A stretch of DNA of 6,951 bases from Dehalococcoidia bacterium (GCA_012270665.1 JAAXHY010000230.1:1-6951); one strand, 5' to 3'. Positions 1 to 6,682 are shown, counted from the stretch's first letter. Program-made: numbers and translations. Notes: generated by a model not told the origin, from the letters alone.

Positions 1-1517
1 GGGAGGCTGTCCTGATCGAGCTGGTCGGGTCGGAGTTCGGCGCTGGGCGGCTTGTCAATCACGGCCTGCGGGATAATGTCAGCGCCGACCCTGGAGTTTC
101 TGAACCTGGCGAGGTCGTAGCACATGACCTTTGGCACGTCCTTGATGACAGCGAATCCGCCGGACATGTCGCCGTAGATGGTGGCGTACCCGGTTGCCAT
201 TTCGCTCTTGTTGCCGGTGGTGAGAACGAGCCAGTCGAACTTGTTGGAGAGGGCCATTATCAGGTTGCCGCGTATCCTGGACTGGATGTTTTCTTCGGCT
301 ACGCCCCAGTCTGTGCCTTCGAACTGAGGCGCGAGGGAGTTCATGAAAGATCCGAAGGTTTGCTCTATCGGTATGGTCCAGAGTTCAATTCCGAGGTTGT
401 CGGCCAGCAGCTTCGCGTCAACAACGCTGCCTTCGGATGAGAATTCGGACGGCATGGAGACGCCGACGACGTTGTGGCTGCCCAGCGCATCCACTCCGAT
501 AGCGGCGACAAGGCTGGAGTCTATCCCGCCCGACAGCGCGACCAGGACCTTGCTGAAGCCGCATTTCCGCACGTAGTCGCGCGTTCCGATCACGAGGGCC
601 TGGTATATCTCCTCCGCGCCGTCATAGACATCTCCGAAACTCCCGGTAGCGGCCTGCTCTGCGGGTCTGTGAGTTTCGTCCCACTCGGAGACACGAACGA
701 GCCTAGGGTTTCCTACCTCTCTCAGGGATTCGGGATTCTCCTTGCGCGGCCTGGGTTCGCGGAGGCGTGAGCGAAAGACCGACTGGACGTCCAGATCGAG
801 GACGAGCAAGTCTTCTACGAACTGACCGGACGCCGCTACCAGGTCTCCCTGCGGATCGAAGACCATGCTCGCGCCATCGAACACCAACTCGTCCTGGCCA
901 CCGACCATGTGGACGTATGCGAGGAACAGTTCATTATCCGCGGCGCGTGTAGCCAGCATCTTCTCCTTGAAGCGGCGCTTGCCGGCGTGGAAGGGCGAAC
1001 CGTTGATGTTGACTATTACTTCCGCGCCCGCGTTACGCTGGACGACAGTTGGTCCGACCGGGTACCAGATGTCTTCGCAGATGTTGACGCCGACGGATGT
1101 GCCGTTGATCACGTAAACCGGACATGTTTCTCCTGCGCGAAAGTACCGGTCCTCGTCGAAGACGCCATAGTTGGGCAGGAACATCTTGTGATAGACGTCT
1201 ATGAGCCGACCGTCGTATGCGATGGCCGCCGCATTGTACACTTCAGCGTCCGCGGCGTCCGCGAAGCCCAGTATGACCGCTATCTCCTTAGACTGAGCGA
1301 CGACGTTCTCCATATGCCGACGGTTCTCTTCCAGAAACTGGGGTTTCAGGAGAAGGTCCTCAGGCGGGTAGCCCGGTATGGCGAGTTCGGGAAATGCCAC
1401 CAGATCGGCTTTCATCTCGCGCGCCCTCTCCATGTAGCGAATGACCTTCCGGGTGTTGCCTTCAAGGTCACCAACTGTGGGGTTTATCTGTGCAAGCGCG
1501 ATTCTGAAATTACGCAT
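1..1517 (-). CDS. nadE: Glutamine-dependent NAD+ synthetase (C-terminus cut by window edge)
   Basis: This enzyme makes NAD+ from deamido-NAD (nicotinic acid adenine dinucleotide), ATP and glutamine, the last step of NAD synthesis, in the cytoplasm. I read 505 complete codons with no interruption from ATG at 1517; the C-terminus lies outside the window. Residues 1-270 are a nitrilase-type glutaminase domain with the expected triad Glu44 (FPELAIPGYPPEDLL), Lys111 (YHKMFLPNYGVFDE) and Cys147 (NICEDIW). The synthetase domain follows from about 300: the ATP pyrophosphatase P-loop SGGIDSS at 329-335, TTGNKSE at 433-439, and PSAELRPDQ near 491-499. Family members run roughly 540-600 residues, so perhaps 40-90 are missing. 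It begins 23 bp after the SIS gene stop. I see no clear Shine-Dalgarno (SD) sequence, so translation may depend on readthrough from the upstream gene. The two-domain form means it can use glutamine directly rather than free ammonia. Confidence 0.96.
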   Translation of the reverse strand, partial: MRNFRIALAQINPTVGDLEGNTRKVIRYMERAREMKADLVAFPELAIPGYPPEDLLLKPQFLEENRRHMENVVAQSKEIAVILGFADAADAEVYNAAAIAYDGRLIDVYHKMFLPNYGVFDEDRYFRAGETCPVYVINGTSVGVNICEDIWYPVGPTVVQRNAGAEVIVNINGSPFHAGKRRFKEKMLATRAADNELFLAYVHMVGGQDELVFDGASMVFDPQGDLVAASGQFVEDLLVLDLDVQSVFRSRLREPRPRKENPESLREVGNPRLVRVSEWDETHRPAEQAATGSFGDVYDGAEEIYQALVIGTRDYVRKCGFSKVLVALSGGIDSSLVAAIGVDALGSHNVVGVSMPSEFSSEGSVVDAKLLADNLGIELWTIPIEQTFGSFMNSLAPQFEGTDWGVAEENIQSRIRGNLIMALSNKFDWLVLTTGNKSEMATGYATIYGDMSGGFAVIKDVPKVMCYDLARFRNSRVGADIIPQAVIDKPPSAELRPDQLDQDSL

Positions 1518-1540
1518 TGTTTGGGCGCACGTGAATGTCG

Positions 1541-2707
1541 CTAAAGCGTATAGTGGCGGCGAGCGGCTACGTGTTTGGGATCATCGAGCCTGAAGACGTC
1601 GGGGTTGCATCCGAGTTCCAGAGCCAGCCAGTAGGTGAAAAGCTGGAGTGGGACAAGATATACGATTGGGTCGAAGATTTCGGGGCAATGGGGCACGCTG
1701 ACAGCGGTGTCAACGAGGTCGGACCTGGCGGAGTCACCCTCTTGAAGGACAGCCGCCGTCCGCGCTCCGACCTCGTTGACCGCGTTAATGATGTCGATCA
1801 CCCTGTCCTCCGAATCATCTGACGGAGGCGGAAGGACAGCCATCCTCCCCGGTCCGACCTCGGTGATCGCGTTAATGAAGTCGATTATCCTGCTCTCCGA
1901 ATCATCTGACGGAGGCGCGATGAAAGTTACCAGGCATCCTTCATCGGTGGAGACGAATGGGCCGTGCAGGTACTGTTCGAGATGGAGTCCCTCAGTGGTG
2001 GTGTAGTTGGCTTCCTTCATCTTGAGGGCGGCTTCATACGCGGTGGACGCGTTTGTTCCCGTACCCACGAAGTAGAAGCGCTGAATGTCAGTGGATGCCG
2101 CCGCCCACTCCTTAACCGCGTCTTCCGTGGAGATTGCGTCCTGAACGGCATCCGGCAGGTTCGAGAGGGAATCGGCGGGGTCTCCTCCGGACAATGCGAC
2201 GGCGAGCATGGTGAGGGCGGTCAGCGCGGACGTATGGCTGATCGTGAAAGCGGACGAGGGATCCGGCTGGGATGTTTCCACGACGACCTGGGCGAGGTCG
2301 CGGCGGGCATCCGAGCCGATTCCGGTCAGCAGGGCGGTCGCAGCTCCGGAGTGGCGCGCCAGTTCCAAGGCGCGGGCCGAGTAGGTCTTGGTGCCCCGAT
2401 GGCTGAGGACTATGACGACGTCATCCGCGGTGAGGAGTGGGGGGCGGTCGCAGAACTCGTAGGAGTTCCAGGCGCGCGCTTCGCGCCTACCGGCGTGATT
2501 TCTGAGGAGGTCTTCGCCAACCAGGGCGGCGTGCCAAGATGTGCCAATGCCTACGACGTGCACTCTCGCGGACTTCTGAACCAAATCCGCCAAGGCGCTG
2601 ACGTTGCCGCTTTCGCCCGTAATCACGCGAGCGATTGCCTGTGGCTGGCCCATGATCGCGTCGTGCATGTGATAGGGGTGAGATGATCGCTCCGGGGAAA
2701 GTGTCAT
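1541..2707 (-). CDS. Double SIS-domain sugar isomerase/deaminase-like protein with internal duplication
   Basis: The 388-residue protein consists of two SIS (sugar isomerase) domains and resembles the isomerase half of GlmS, but it has no N-terminal glutaminase domain. SIS domain 1 has VHVVGIGTSWHA at 49-60 and VIVLSHRGTKTYS at 98-110. Domain 2 has FYFVGTGTNAS at 211-221, ALKMKEANY at 227-235 and YLHGP at 246-250. Lys229, Glu232 and His248 match E. coli GlmS Lys485, Glu488 and His504. The C-terminal tail (DDPKHVAARRHYTL) has Ala382 or Arg383 where GlmS has catalytic Lys603. Likely substrate is a phosphosugar or aminosugar phosphate, possibly a deglycase or aminosugar-phosphate isomerase; which one cannot be told. 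Residues 264-321 are a tandem repeat of 29 residues; without it the protein would be 359 residues, close to the family norm. The ATG overlaps the TGA of the upstream aminotransferase as ATGA, so the two are probably translationally coupled. Confidence 0.88.
   Translation of the reverse strand: MTLSPERSSHPYHMHDAIMGQPQAIARVITGESGNVSALADLVQKSARVHVVGIGTSWHAALVGEDLLRNHAGRREARAWNSYEFCDRPPLLTADDVVIVLSHRGTKTYSARALELARHSGAATALLTGIGSDARRDLAQVVVETSQPDPSSAFTISHTSALTALTMLAVALSGGDPADSLSNLPDAVQDAISTEDAVKEWAAASTDIQRFYFVGTGTNASTAYEAALKMKEANYTTTEGLHLEQYLHGPFVSTDEGCLVTFIAPPSDDSESRIIDFINAITEVGPGRMAVLPPPSDDSEDRVIDIINAVNEVGARTAAVLQEGDSARSDLVDTAVSVPHCPEIFDPIVYLVPLQLFTYWLALELGCNPDVFRLDDPKHVAARRHYTL
1744..1917. repeat. 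In-frame 87-bp tandem duplication within the SIS gene
   Basis: Two adjacent 87-bp units, 1744-1830 and 1831-1917, match at about 75 of 87 positions by hand count, including a 23-bp identical run (1808-1830 versus 1895-1917). In protein they are residues 264-292 and 293-321, both built as PPSDDSE-x-R-hydrophobic helix-EVG-x5-AVL, identical at 19 of 29 positions. The unit length of 29 codons keeps frame. Each unit would form a loop, a helix and a beta strand of the SIS fold. Divergence between copies argues against an assembly artefact. Confidence 0.93.
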
Positions 2708-3873
2708 GCGGTAGCCTTCTTAACGAAGTTTTCGATACGGTCGAGGGCCTTTTCGATATTCTGAGTGGAATTGGCGAAAGAGAAGCGCACAAACCCGTCG
2801 CCGTACTGCCCGAATGACTCCCCGGGCAGGCAGGCGACTCCCGCTTCCGTCAGCAGATCGTCGGCAAACCGGCGGCTGCTCATTCCGGTCTCTTCCACAT
2901 TGGGGAAGGCGTAGAACGCGCCTTTTGGAAGCGGGCAGCGAATGCCCTTGATGGAGTTCAAGCCGTCGACGATGATCGAGCGGCGCTCTTTGAACTCGGC
3001 CACCATGGAGTAAACGTCTTCTCTGGGTCCATCGAGGGCTTCCAGCGCGGCCACCTGCGTAAATCCGGCAGTGCATGAGACGCTGTTGGTGACCAGTCTT
3101 GAAATCGGCTCGACGAGTTCCAGCGGCATCACGCCGTAGCCGATGCGCCAGCCGGTCATCGCGTAGGACTTGGAAAAACCGTCCAGGATAATGGTTCTTT
3201 CTCTCATGTTGGGGAAAGATGATATCGAGTGATGCTCGCCTTCGTAGAGGAATCCGCTGTATATCTCGTCTGATAAAACCGCGATGTCGTTATCCATGGC
3301 GATATGCGCCAGGCGTTCCAGATCGTCCTTTGACATGACTGAGCCGCAGGGATTGTTGGGTGAGTTGACTATCATCAGCTTGGCGCGGCTCGTTATCTTC
3401 TCTTCGACTTCATCTATGTCTATGTTGAAGTCTCTGGACTCGTGCAATTGCATCGGCACCGGGACGCCGCCGACGAAGTTGATCATGGACTCGTAGATAG
3501 GAAAGCCCGGGTTCGGGTAGAGGACCTCGTCGCCGCGATCCACAAGGGCCATGATGAGGAAGAACATGATCGGCTTGCCACCGGGGGTAACGACGACATT
3601 GTCGCCGGTTACGTGAACGCCTCTGGTGTCCCTAATCTCCTGGGCAATCCTGTCTCTCAGCTCGGGGAATCCGGGCGAAGGGCCGTAGTGGGTAAAGCCG
3701 TCGTCCAGCGCGCTCTTGCCAGCCGCAACGATATTGGATGGGGAGTCGAAATCGGGTTCGCCGATTTCGAGGTGCACCACGTCCATCCCCTCGGCTTCGA
3801 GCAGGCGGGCCTTGGCCAGAACCTCGAATGCCGTCTCGGTACCTAATCTGGTCATTCTCTGCGCCAGTCTCAT
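2704..3873 (-). CDS. Class I PLP-dependent aminotransferase (aspartate aminotransferase-like)
   Basis: This is a 389-residue fold-type I aminotransferase, full length for the family, that moves an amino group between an amino acid and a 2-oxo acid using pyridoxal phosphate in the cytoplasm. Visible motifs in order are HLEIGEPDFDSP (34-45), THYGPSPGFPELR (61-73), the cofactor-phosphate loop TPGGKP (96-101), YPNPGFPIYESM (119-130), NSPNNPCG (170-177) with Asn174, SDEIYSGF (201-208) with Asp202 for the pyridine nitrogen, the Schiff-base Lys235 in DGFSKSYAMTGWRIGY, and Arg363 in FVRFSFA for the substrate carboxylate. The exact substrate pair is not fixed by sequence; aspartate/2-oxoglutarate is the default guess, but alanine, aromatic or other substrates are possible. 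ATG at 3873 is chosen over Met7 because AGGGGG lies 9 nt upstream. It is the first gene of the minus-strand cluster and overlaps the SIS gene by 4 bp. Confidence 0.93.
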   Translation of the reverse strand: MRLAQRMTRLGTETAFEVLAKARLLEAEGMDVVHLEIGEPDFDSPSNIVAAGKSALDDGFTHYGPSPGFPELRDRIAQEIRDTRGVHVTGDNVVVTPGGKPIMFFLIMALVDRGDEVLYPNPGFPIYESMINFVGGVPVPMQLHESRDFNIDIDEVEEKITSRAKLMIVNSPNNPCGSVMSKDDLERLAHIAMDNDIAVLSDEIYSGFLYEGEHHSISSFPNMRERTIILDGFSKSYAMTGWRIGYGVMPLELVEPISRLVTNSVSCTAGFTQVAALEALDGPREDVYSMVAEFKERRSIIVDGLNSIKGIRCPLPKGAFYAFPNVEETGMSSRRFADDLLTEAGVACLPGESFGQYGDGFVRFSFANSTQNIEKALDRIENFVKKATA

Positions 3874-3882
3874 CAGGATAAT

Positions 3883-3888
3883 CCCCCT
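3883..3888 (-). promoter_or_regulatory. Ribosome binding site of the aminotransferase
   Basis: On the minus strand AGGGGG lies 9 nt before the ATG at 3873. It decides between this start and the in-frame Met codon six residues later. Confidence 0.65.
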
Positions 3889-3977
3889 AGAATTGGAGAG
3901 TTGGGAAAACTCCTGAGTAGTATAACCATCAATCCCCGCTTATGCTACAATTCGCTGGCAGGTTTGCGGACGGTTTC

Positions 3978-3987
3978 GGAGGGAGGG
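3978..3987 (+). promoter_or_regulatory. Ribosome binding site of ispH
   Basis: The purine-rich stretch GGAGGGAGGG ends 5 nt before the ATG at 3993. It fixes that ATG as the start rather than the in-frame ATG at 3942, whose extra 17 residues do not resemble IspH. Confidence 0.75.
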
Positions 3988-3992
3988 ATTCA

Positions 3993-4895
3993 ATGAAGGT
4001 TTTCCTCGGCATACCCAGAGGATTTTGCGCGGGCGTCGTGCGCGCAATAGACATCGTGGAGTTGGCGCTCCGGAAGTATCCTCATCCGGTGTATGTAAAA
4101 CACCAGATCGTTCACAACCCTTATGTGGTCAATTCCCTTGAGAGCAAGGGCGCGAGGACGGTCGAAGACGTTGATGAGATACCCGAGGGCGCGACGGTAG
4201 TCTTCTCCGCTCACGGTTCGCCGCCCGAGGACTTCCAGAAGGCCGAAAGGCGCGGCCTAAACGTGATTGACGCGACCTGCCCGCTCGTGACGAAGGTGCA
4301 CAACGAAGCGAAGCGGTATGCGAACGAGGGTCGGAGGATGATCCTGGTAGGCCACCGCGGCCATCAAGAAGTCAAAGGCACAATGGGCCAGACCAATATG
4401 CACCTGGTTGACGACCGAGAGCGGGACAATATTCCGGAGTGGGACGGCGGAACGCCTGTCGCAGTGCTTACCCAGACTACCCTTTCAGTCAGAGACACCC
4501 AGCGCGCAATTGACCAGATCGAGGAGAACTTCTCCGACGTCATAGTGCGCAACGACCTTTGCTACGCTACTACCAACCGCCAGGAGGCGGTGGATAAGTT
4601 GTCCGACATAGTGGATGTCGTTCTGGTGATTGGCGCCCACAATAGTTCTAACTGCAACCGGCTGCGCGAGGTGGCGGAGGGGAACGGCCTTCCGGCGTAT
4701 CTGATCAATGGCCCGGAGGAGCTGGACTTCGCTTGGCTCGAAGGCATGGAGAACATCGGGATAACATCGGGCGCATCTACACCCGAGGACCTGATCATGG
4801 ATGTGATAAACGCCATCGCGCCGGAGGAAGTCACGACTATCGAAGGCGCCGAGGAAGACATCACCTTCGTCCTTCCTCATGAGTTCAGGGAATAG
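3993..4895 (+). CDS. ispH: 4-hydroxy-3-methylbut-2-enyl diphosphate reductase
   Basis: IspH is the [4Fe-4S] enzyme that reduces HMBPP to isopentenyl and dimethylallyl diphosphate, the final step of the MEP pathway, in the cytoplasm. The 300-residue product starts MKVFLGIPRGFCAGV, as the family does. The three cluster cysteines are Cys12, Cys96 (DATCPLV) and Cys190 (NDLCYATTNRQ). Substrate and proton-relay residues are present: His41 (VHNPYV), His74 (SAHGSPP), His124 and Glu126 in GHQEVKGTMGQ, the TQTTLS motif near 160-165, and Ser218-Ser219-Asn220 in NSSNCNRL, then GITSGASTPEDLI near 256-268. The family usually has Ser after SSN; here it is Cys221, a minor change. The organism therefore probably makes isoprenoids by the MEP route. 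It is the first gene of the plus-strand cluster, 38 bp before the ComB-like gene, and the strong SD sequence fits good expression. Confidence 0.97.
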   Translation: MKVFLGIPRGFCAGVVRAIDIVELALRKYPHPVYVKHQIVHNPYVVNSLESKGARTVEDVDEIPEGATVVFSAHGSPPEDFQKAERRGLNVIDATCPLVTKVHNEAKRYANEGRRMILVGHRGHQEVKGTMGQTNMHLVDDRERDNIPEWDGGTPVAVLTQTTLSVRDTQRAIDQIEENFSDVIVRNDLCYATTNRQEAVDKLSDIVDVVLVIGAHNSSNCNRLREVAEGNGLPAYLINGPEELDFAWLEGMENIGITSGASTPEDLIMDVINAIAPEEVTTIEGAEEDITFVLPHEFRE

Positions 4896-4907
4896 ATTCT
4901 TCCTCTG

Positions 4908-4922
4908 TTCCTTCCGAAGGAA
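4908..4922. repeat. Small inverted repeat covering the SD sequence of the ComB-like gene
   Basis: TTCCTTC at 4908-4914 and GAAGGAA at 4916-4922 are perfect inverted repeats around a single C. In RNA a 6-bp stem with a CCG loop is possible, and its 3' arm is the GAAGGAA that serves as ribosome binding site for the ATG at 4934. It may lower translation of the second gene relative to ispH, or may be chance. There is no T-tract, so it is not a standard terminator. Confidence 0.4.
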
Positions 4923-4933
4923 AGTCGCACAGC

Positions 4934-5623
4934 ATGGAGATTAGGCTTGTAAGCCTGCTGGAAGGCGCCCGCGCAGCGTCAGGTGTCGTGATAATCATAG
5001 ATGTGTTTCGCGCCTACACGACCGCGGCCGTCGCTCTGTCCAGAGGAGCAGAGAAGATAGCGCTGGTGGCGGAGGTCGAGGAAGCCATCGCTTTGAGAGA
5101 ACAGGGTGTGGGAGACTTGTGCGTGGGCGAGGTCGGAGGCATGAGGCCGGAGGGCTTCGACTTCAACAATTCGCCATCCCAGATGGCAGGCGCTGACATA
5201 GAGGGAAAGACGATCATCCAGTCGACGCGGGCGGGGACGGTCGGCATGACCGCCGCTACCCAGGCGGAGAAGCTGTACGGGGGGTCTTTCGCGGTGGCGT
5301 CGGCGACGGTGGAGGCCATCAGCCGCCAGCGGCCTGAACTGCTTACTATCGTCGCGATGGGTTCGGAGGGCCGCATCCGCACCGACGAGGACGAGCAGTG
5401 CGCGCTGTTCCTCAAGAACCTGTTCCAAGGGAGAAGACCGGATCACGAAGCGGTCAGGACCCTGGTTCTGGCGGGAGAAGAGTCTCAGAAGTACGACGAC
5501 CCCACCAAGCCACACTTTCCGCCGGAAGACAGGGAGATGGCGCTGACGATTGACTCGCATAACTTTGCGATTAGGGTGGAGCGCGAGGATGGGCTGCTGG
5601 TGGCGCGACGGGAGTCAGTCTGA
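4934..5623 (+). CDS. ComB-family protein, putative 2-phosphosulfolactate phosphatase
   Basis: The 229-residue product fits the ComB family (2-phosphosulfolactate phosphatase, a Mg-dependent step of coenzyme M synthesis in methanogens), which is normally about 220-250 residues. Family-like blocks in order are the Asp motif IIIDVFRAYTTAAVAL (20-35), VGEVGGMRPEGFDFNNSP (64-81, family form GERGG..P.GFD.GNSP), GKTIIQSTRAGT (91-102), and VAMGSEGRIRTDEDEQCALF (140-159) with the conserved acidic run and Cys156. The usual T-N-G-T turn is replaced by T-R-A-G-T, and GNSP by NNSP, so activity on phosphosulfolactate is not assured. Many bacteria without coenzyme M carry such genes and their role is unsettled; sulfolactate metabolism is one option. 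ATG at 4934 is preceded by GAAGGAAAG. It sits 38 bp after ispH and 49 bp before the aldo/keto reductase, so it may share their transcript. Confidence 0.8.
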   Translation: MEIRLVSLLEGARAASGVVIIIDVFRAYTTAAVALSRGAEKIALVAEVEEAIALREQGVGDLCVGEVGGMRPEGFDFNNSPSQMAGADIEGKTIIQSTRAGTVGMTAATQAEKLYGGSFAVASATVEAISRQRPELLTIVAMGSEGRIRTDEDEQCALFLKNLFQGRRPDHEAVRTLVLAGEESQKYDDPTKPHFPPEDREMALTIDSHNFAIRVEREDGLLVARRESV

Positions 5624-5660
5624 GGGCGCTAGAAGGCAAATCATTTCAACGGATGAGAGT

Positions 5661-5665
5661 AGGAG
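5661..5665 (+). promoter_or_regulatory. Ribosome binding site supporting a TTG start
   Basis: AGGAG lies 7 nt before the TTG at 5673, the spacing expected of a strong site. No ATG nearby begins the conserved MKYRQLGSSGLQVS start of the aldo/keto reductase. Confidence 0.75.
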
Positions 5666-5672
5666 ACTTTAG

Positions 5673-6599
5673 TTGAAGTACAGACAGTTGGGTTCCTCCG
5701 GTCTTCAGGTTTCGGCGATAGGGCTGGGGACGAATAACTTCGGGCGGAGGCTGGATGCCGCGGCGACCGAGACCGTGGTTCATGCGGCGCTAGACGCCGG
5801 AGTGAACATGATTGACACGTCGAACAGCTATGGGAACGGCGACTCTGAGGAGTTCATTGGCAGGGCGCTGAGGGGAAGGCGGCATGAGGCTGTCCTGGCG
5901 ACGAAGGTATCCAGCCGCGTCTCGGATGGCCCCAACAACGCGGGGAATTCCAGGAAGCATATCTACGACCAGGTGGATGTGAGTCTTCGCAAGCTGCGGA
6001 CGGACTATATTGACCTGTACCAGATCCACTGGTGGGACCCGAATACCCCTATCGAGGAAACACTGAGGGCGCTGGACGAACTCATCCGGGTGGGCAAGGT
6101 GCGCTACGCGGGCTGCTCAAACTTCGCGGCATGGCAGGTGTGCGAGTCTCACTGGACGGCGAAGACACTGGGGATAAATGGCTTCGTCAGTATGCAGCCA
6201 CACTACTCGATGCTATACAGGCAGCCGGAAGAGGAGATGATTCCGTTCTGTGAGAAGTATGGAATCGGGGTTCTGCCGTACTACCCGCTGGAGAACGGAT
6301 TCCTCACGGGCAAGTATCGGAGGGGTCAGCCGGCGCCGGACGGAACGCGACTGGCCGAGAACGACAGAGGCACATTCACGAGCCGCAACTTCGACATTCT
6401 GGAAAATCTGGAAGGGTTCGCGTCGGAGCGGGGCCATACGATTCTGGAGTTGGCGTTCGCGTGGCTGCTAGCAAGTCCGATGGTGAGTTCGGTGATAGCG
6501 GGGGCGACGCGGATCGAGCAGGTGGAGGTCAACGCGGCCTCAGCCGTGTGGTCGCTTACGTCGGAAGAATTGGAAGAAGTGAACGCGATACTGGGCTGA
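5673..6599 (+). CDS. Aldo/keto reductase family oxidoreductase
   Basis: This 308-residue protein is a full-length (beta/alpha)8 aldo/keto reductase, which reduces carbonyls or oxidises alcohols with NADP(H). It opens with KYRQLGSSGLQVSAIGLGTNNFG, typical of the AKR subgroup that includes potassium channel beta-subunit-like and YghZ-type proteins. The catalytic tetrad is complete: Asp48 and Tyr53 (MIDTSNSYGNGDSEE), Lys78 (LATKVSS) and His119 (YQIHWWDP). Cofactor-binding segments follow: GCSNFAAWQV (147-156), MQPHYSMLYR (174-183), YYPLENGFLTGKY (203-215) and the phosphate-binding end SSVIAGATRIEQV (272-284). The start is TTG at 5673, supported by AGGAG. The substrate is unknown. It is followed by an LLM flavin oxidoreductase, so a shared redox catabolic task is possible but not shown. 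Confidence 0.92.
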   Translation: MKYRQLGSSGLQVSAIGLGTNNFGRRLDAAATETVVHAALDAGVNMIDTSNSYGNGDSEEFIGRALRGRRHEAVLATKVSSRVSDGPNNAGNSRKHIYDQVDVSLRKLRTDYIDLYQIHWWDPNTPIEETLRALDELIRVGKVRYAGCSNFAAWQVCESHWTAKTLGINGFVSMQPHYSMLYRQPEEEMIPFCEKYGIGVLPYYPLENGFLTGKYRRGQPAPDGTRLAENDRGTFTSRNFDILENLEGFASERGHTILELAFAWLLASPMVSSVIAGATRIEQVEVNAASAVWSLTSEELEEVNAILG

Positions 6600-6641
6600 G
6601 TAGGGTTGCGGCCAAAGGGCAGCCACACTTTTCAGCGCTGG

Positions 6642-6661
6642 ATGCCCGCGAAAGCGGGCAT
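6642..6661. repeat. REP-like palindromic hairpin with GAAA tetraloop
   Basis: ATGCCCGCGAAAGCGGGCAT forms a perfect 8-bp stem (6642-6649 with 6654-6661) closed by a GNRA-type GAAA loop, followed by GACGGG. It resembles the short intergenic palindromes, of the form TGGATxCCCGC...GCGGGxATGACG, that are scattered through many bacterial genomes. It lies between the aldo/keto reductase stop and the next start, without a T-tract, so it is more likely a dispersed repeat or a transcript-stabilising hairpin than an intrinsic terminator. Only one copy is visible here. Confidence 0.7.
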
Positions 6662-6682
6662 GACGGGAAGACTGGGTGAGCC

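Larger units (their letters stand above)
3874..3992. promoter_or_regulatory. Divergent intergenic region with candidate promoters for both clusters
   Basis: This 119-bp gap is the only place where both clusters can start, so promoters are expected here. On the plus strand TGCTACAAT at 3943-3951 reads as an extended -10 element (TGn-TACAAT), with no good -35 box; it would give a leader of roughly 35 nt before ispH. On the minus strand TATACT (3919-3924) is a good -10 match, with a poor candidate -35 TTGTAG (3945-3950) at a long 20-nt spacing; the leader to 3873 would be about 40 nt. The two candidates overlap, so the promoters might interfere. I see no clear operator palindrome. These are motif matches only. 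Confidence 0.4.

Noticed and set aside
909..1544. Plus-strand open frame of 211 codons opposite nadE
   Set aside because: It lies antisense to nadE, which has intact catalytic motifs over the same span. Its predicted product shows no recognisable domain and it is explained as a shadow of a high-GC gene.
1744..1917. Tandem units read as a CRISPR or minisatellite array
   Set aside because: There are only two adjoining units, in frame inside a coding gene, and no spacers.
1964..2686. Plus-strand open frame of 240 codons with a GTG start
   Set aside because: It is antisense to the SIS-domain gene, arginine- and glycine-rich, and shows no family motif.
3942..3992. Longer ispH start at 3942
   Set aside because: The extra 17 residues do not match the family. 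The SD sequence GGAGGGAGGG sits right before ATG 3993, and the candidate -10 element covers 3943-3951.
4979..5560. Minus-strand open frame of 193 codons
   Set aside because: It is antisense to the ComB-like gene, whose conserved blocks are clear. The reverse product is arginine- and leucine-rich low-quality sequence.
6642..6661. Hairpin as a rho-independent terminator
   Set aside because: No run of T follows the stem; GACGGG does. The next gene continues on the same strand.
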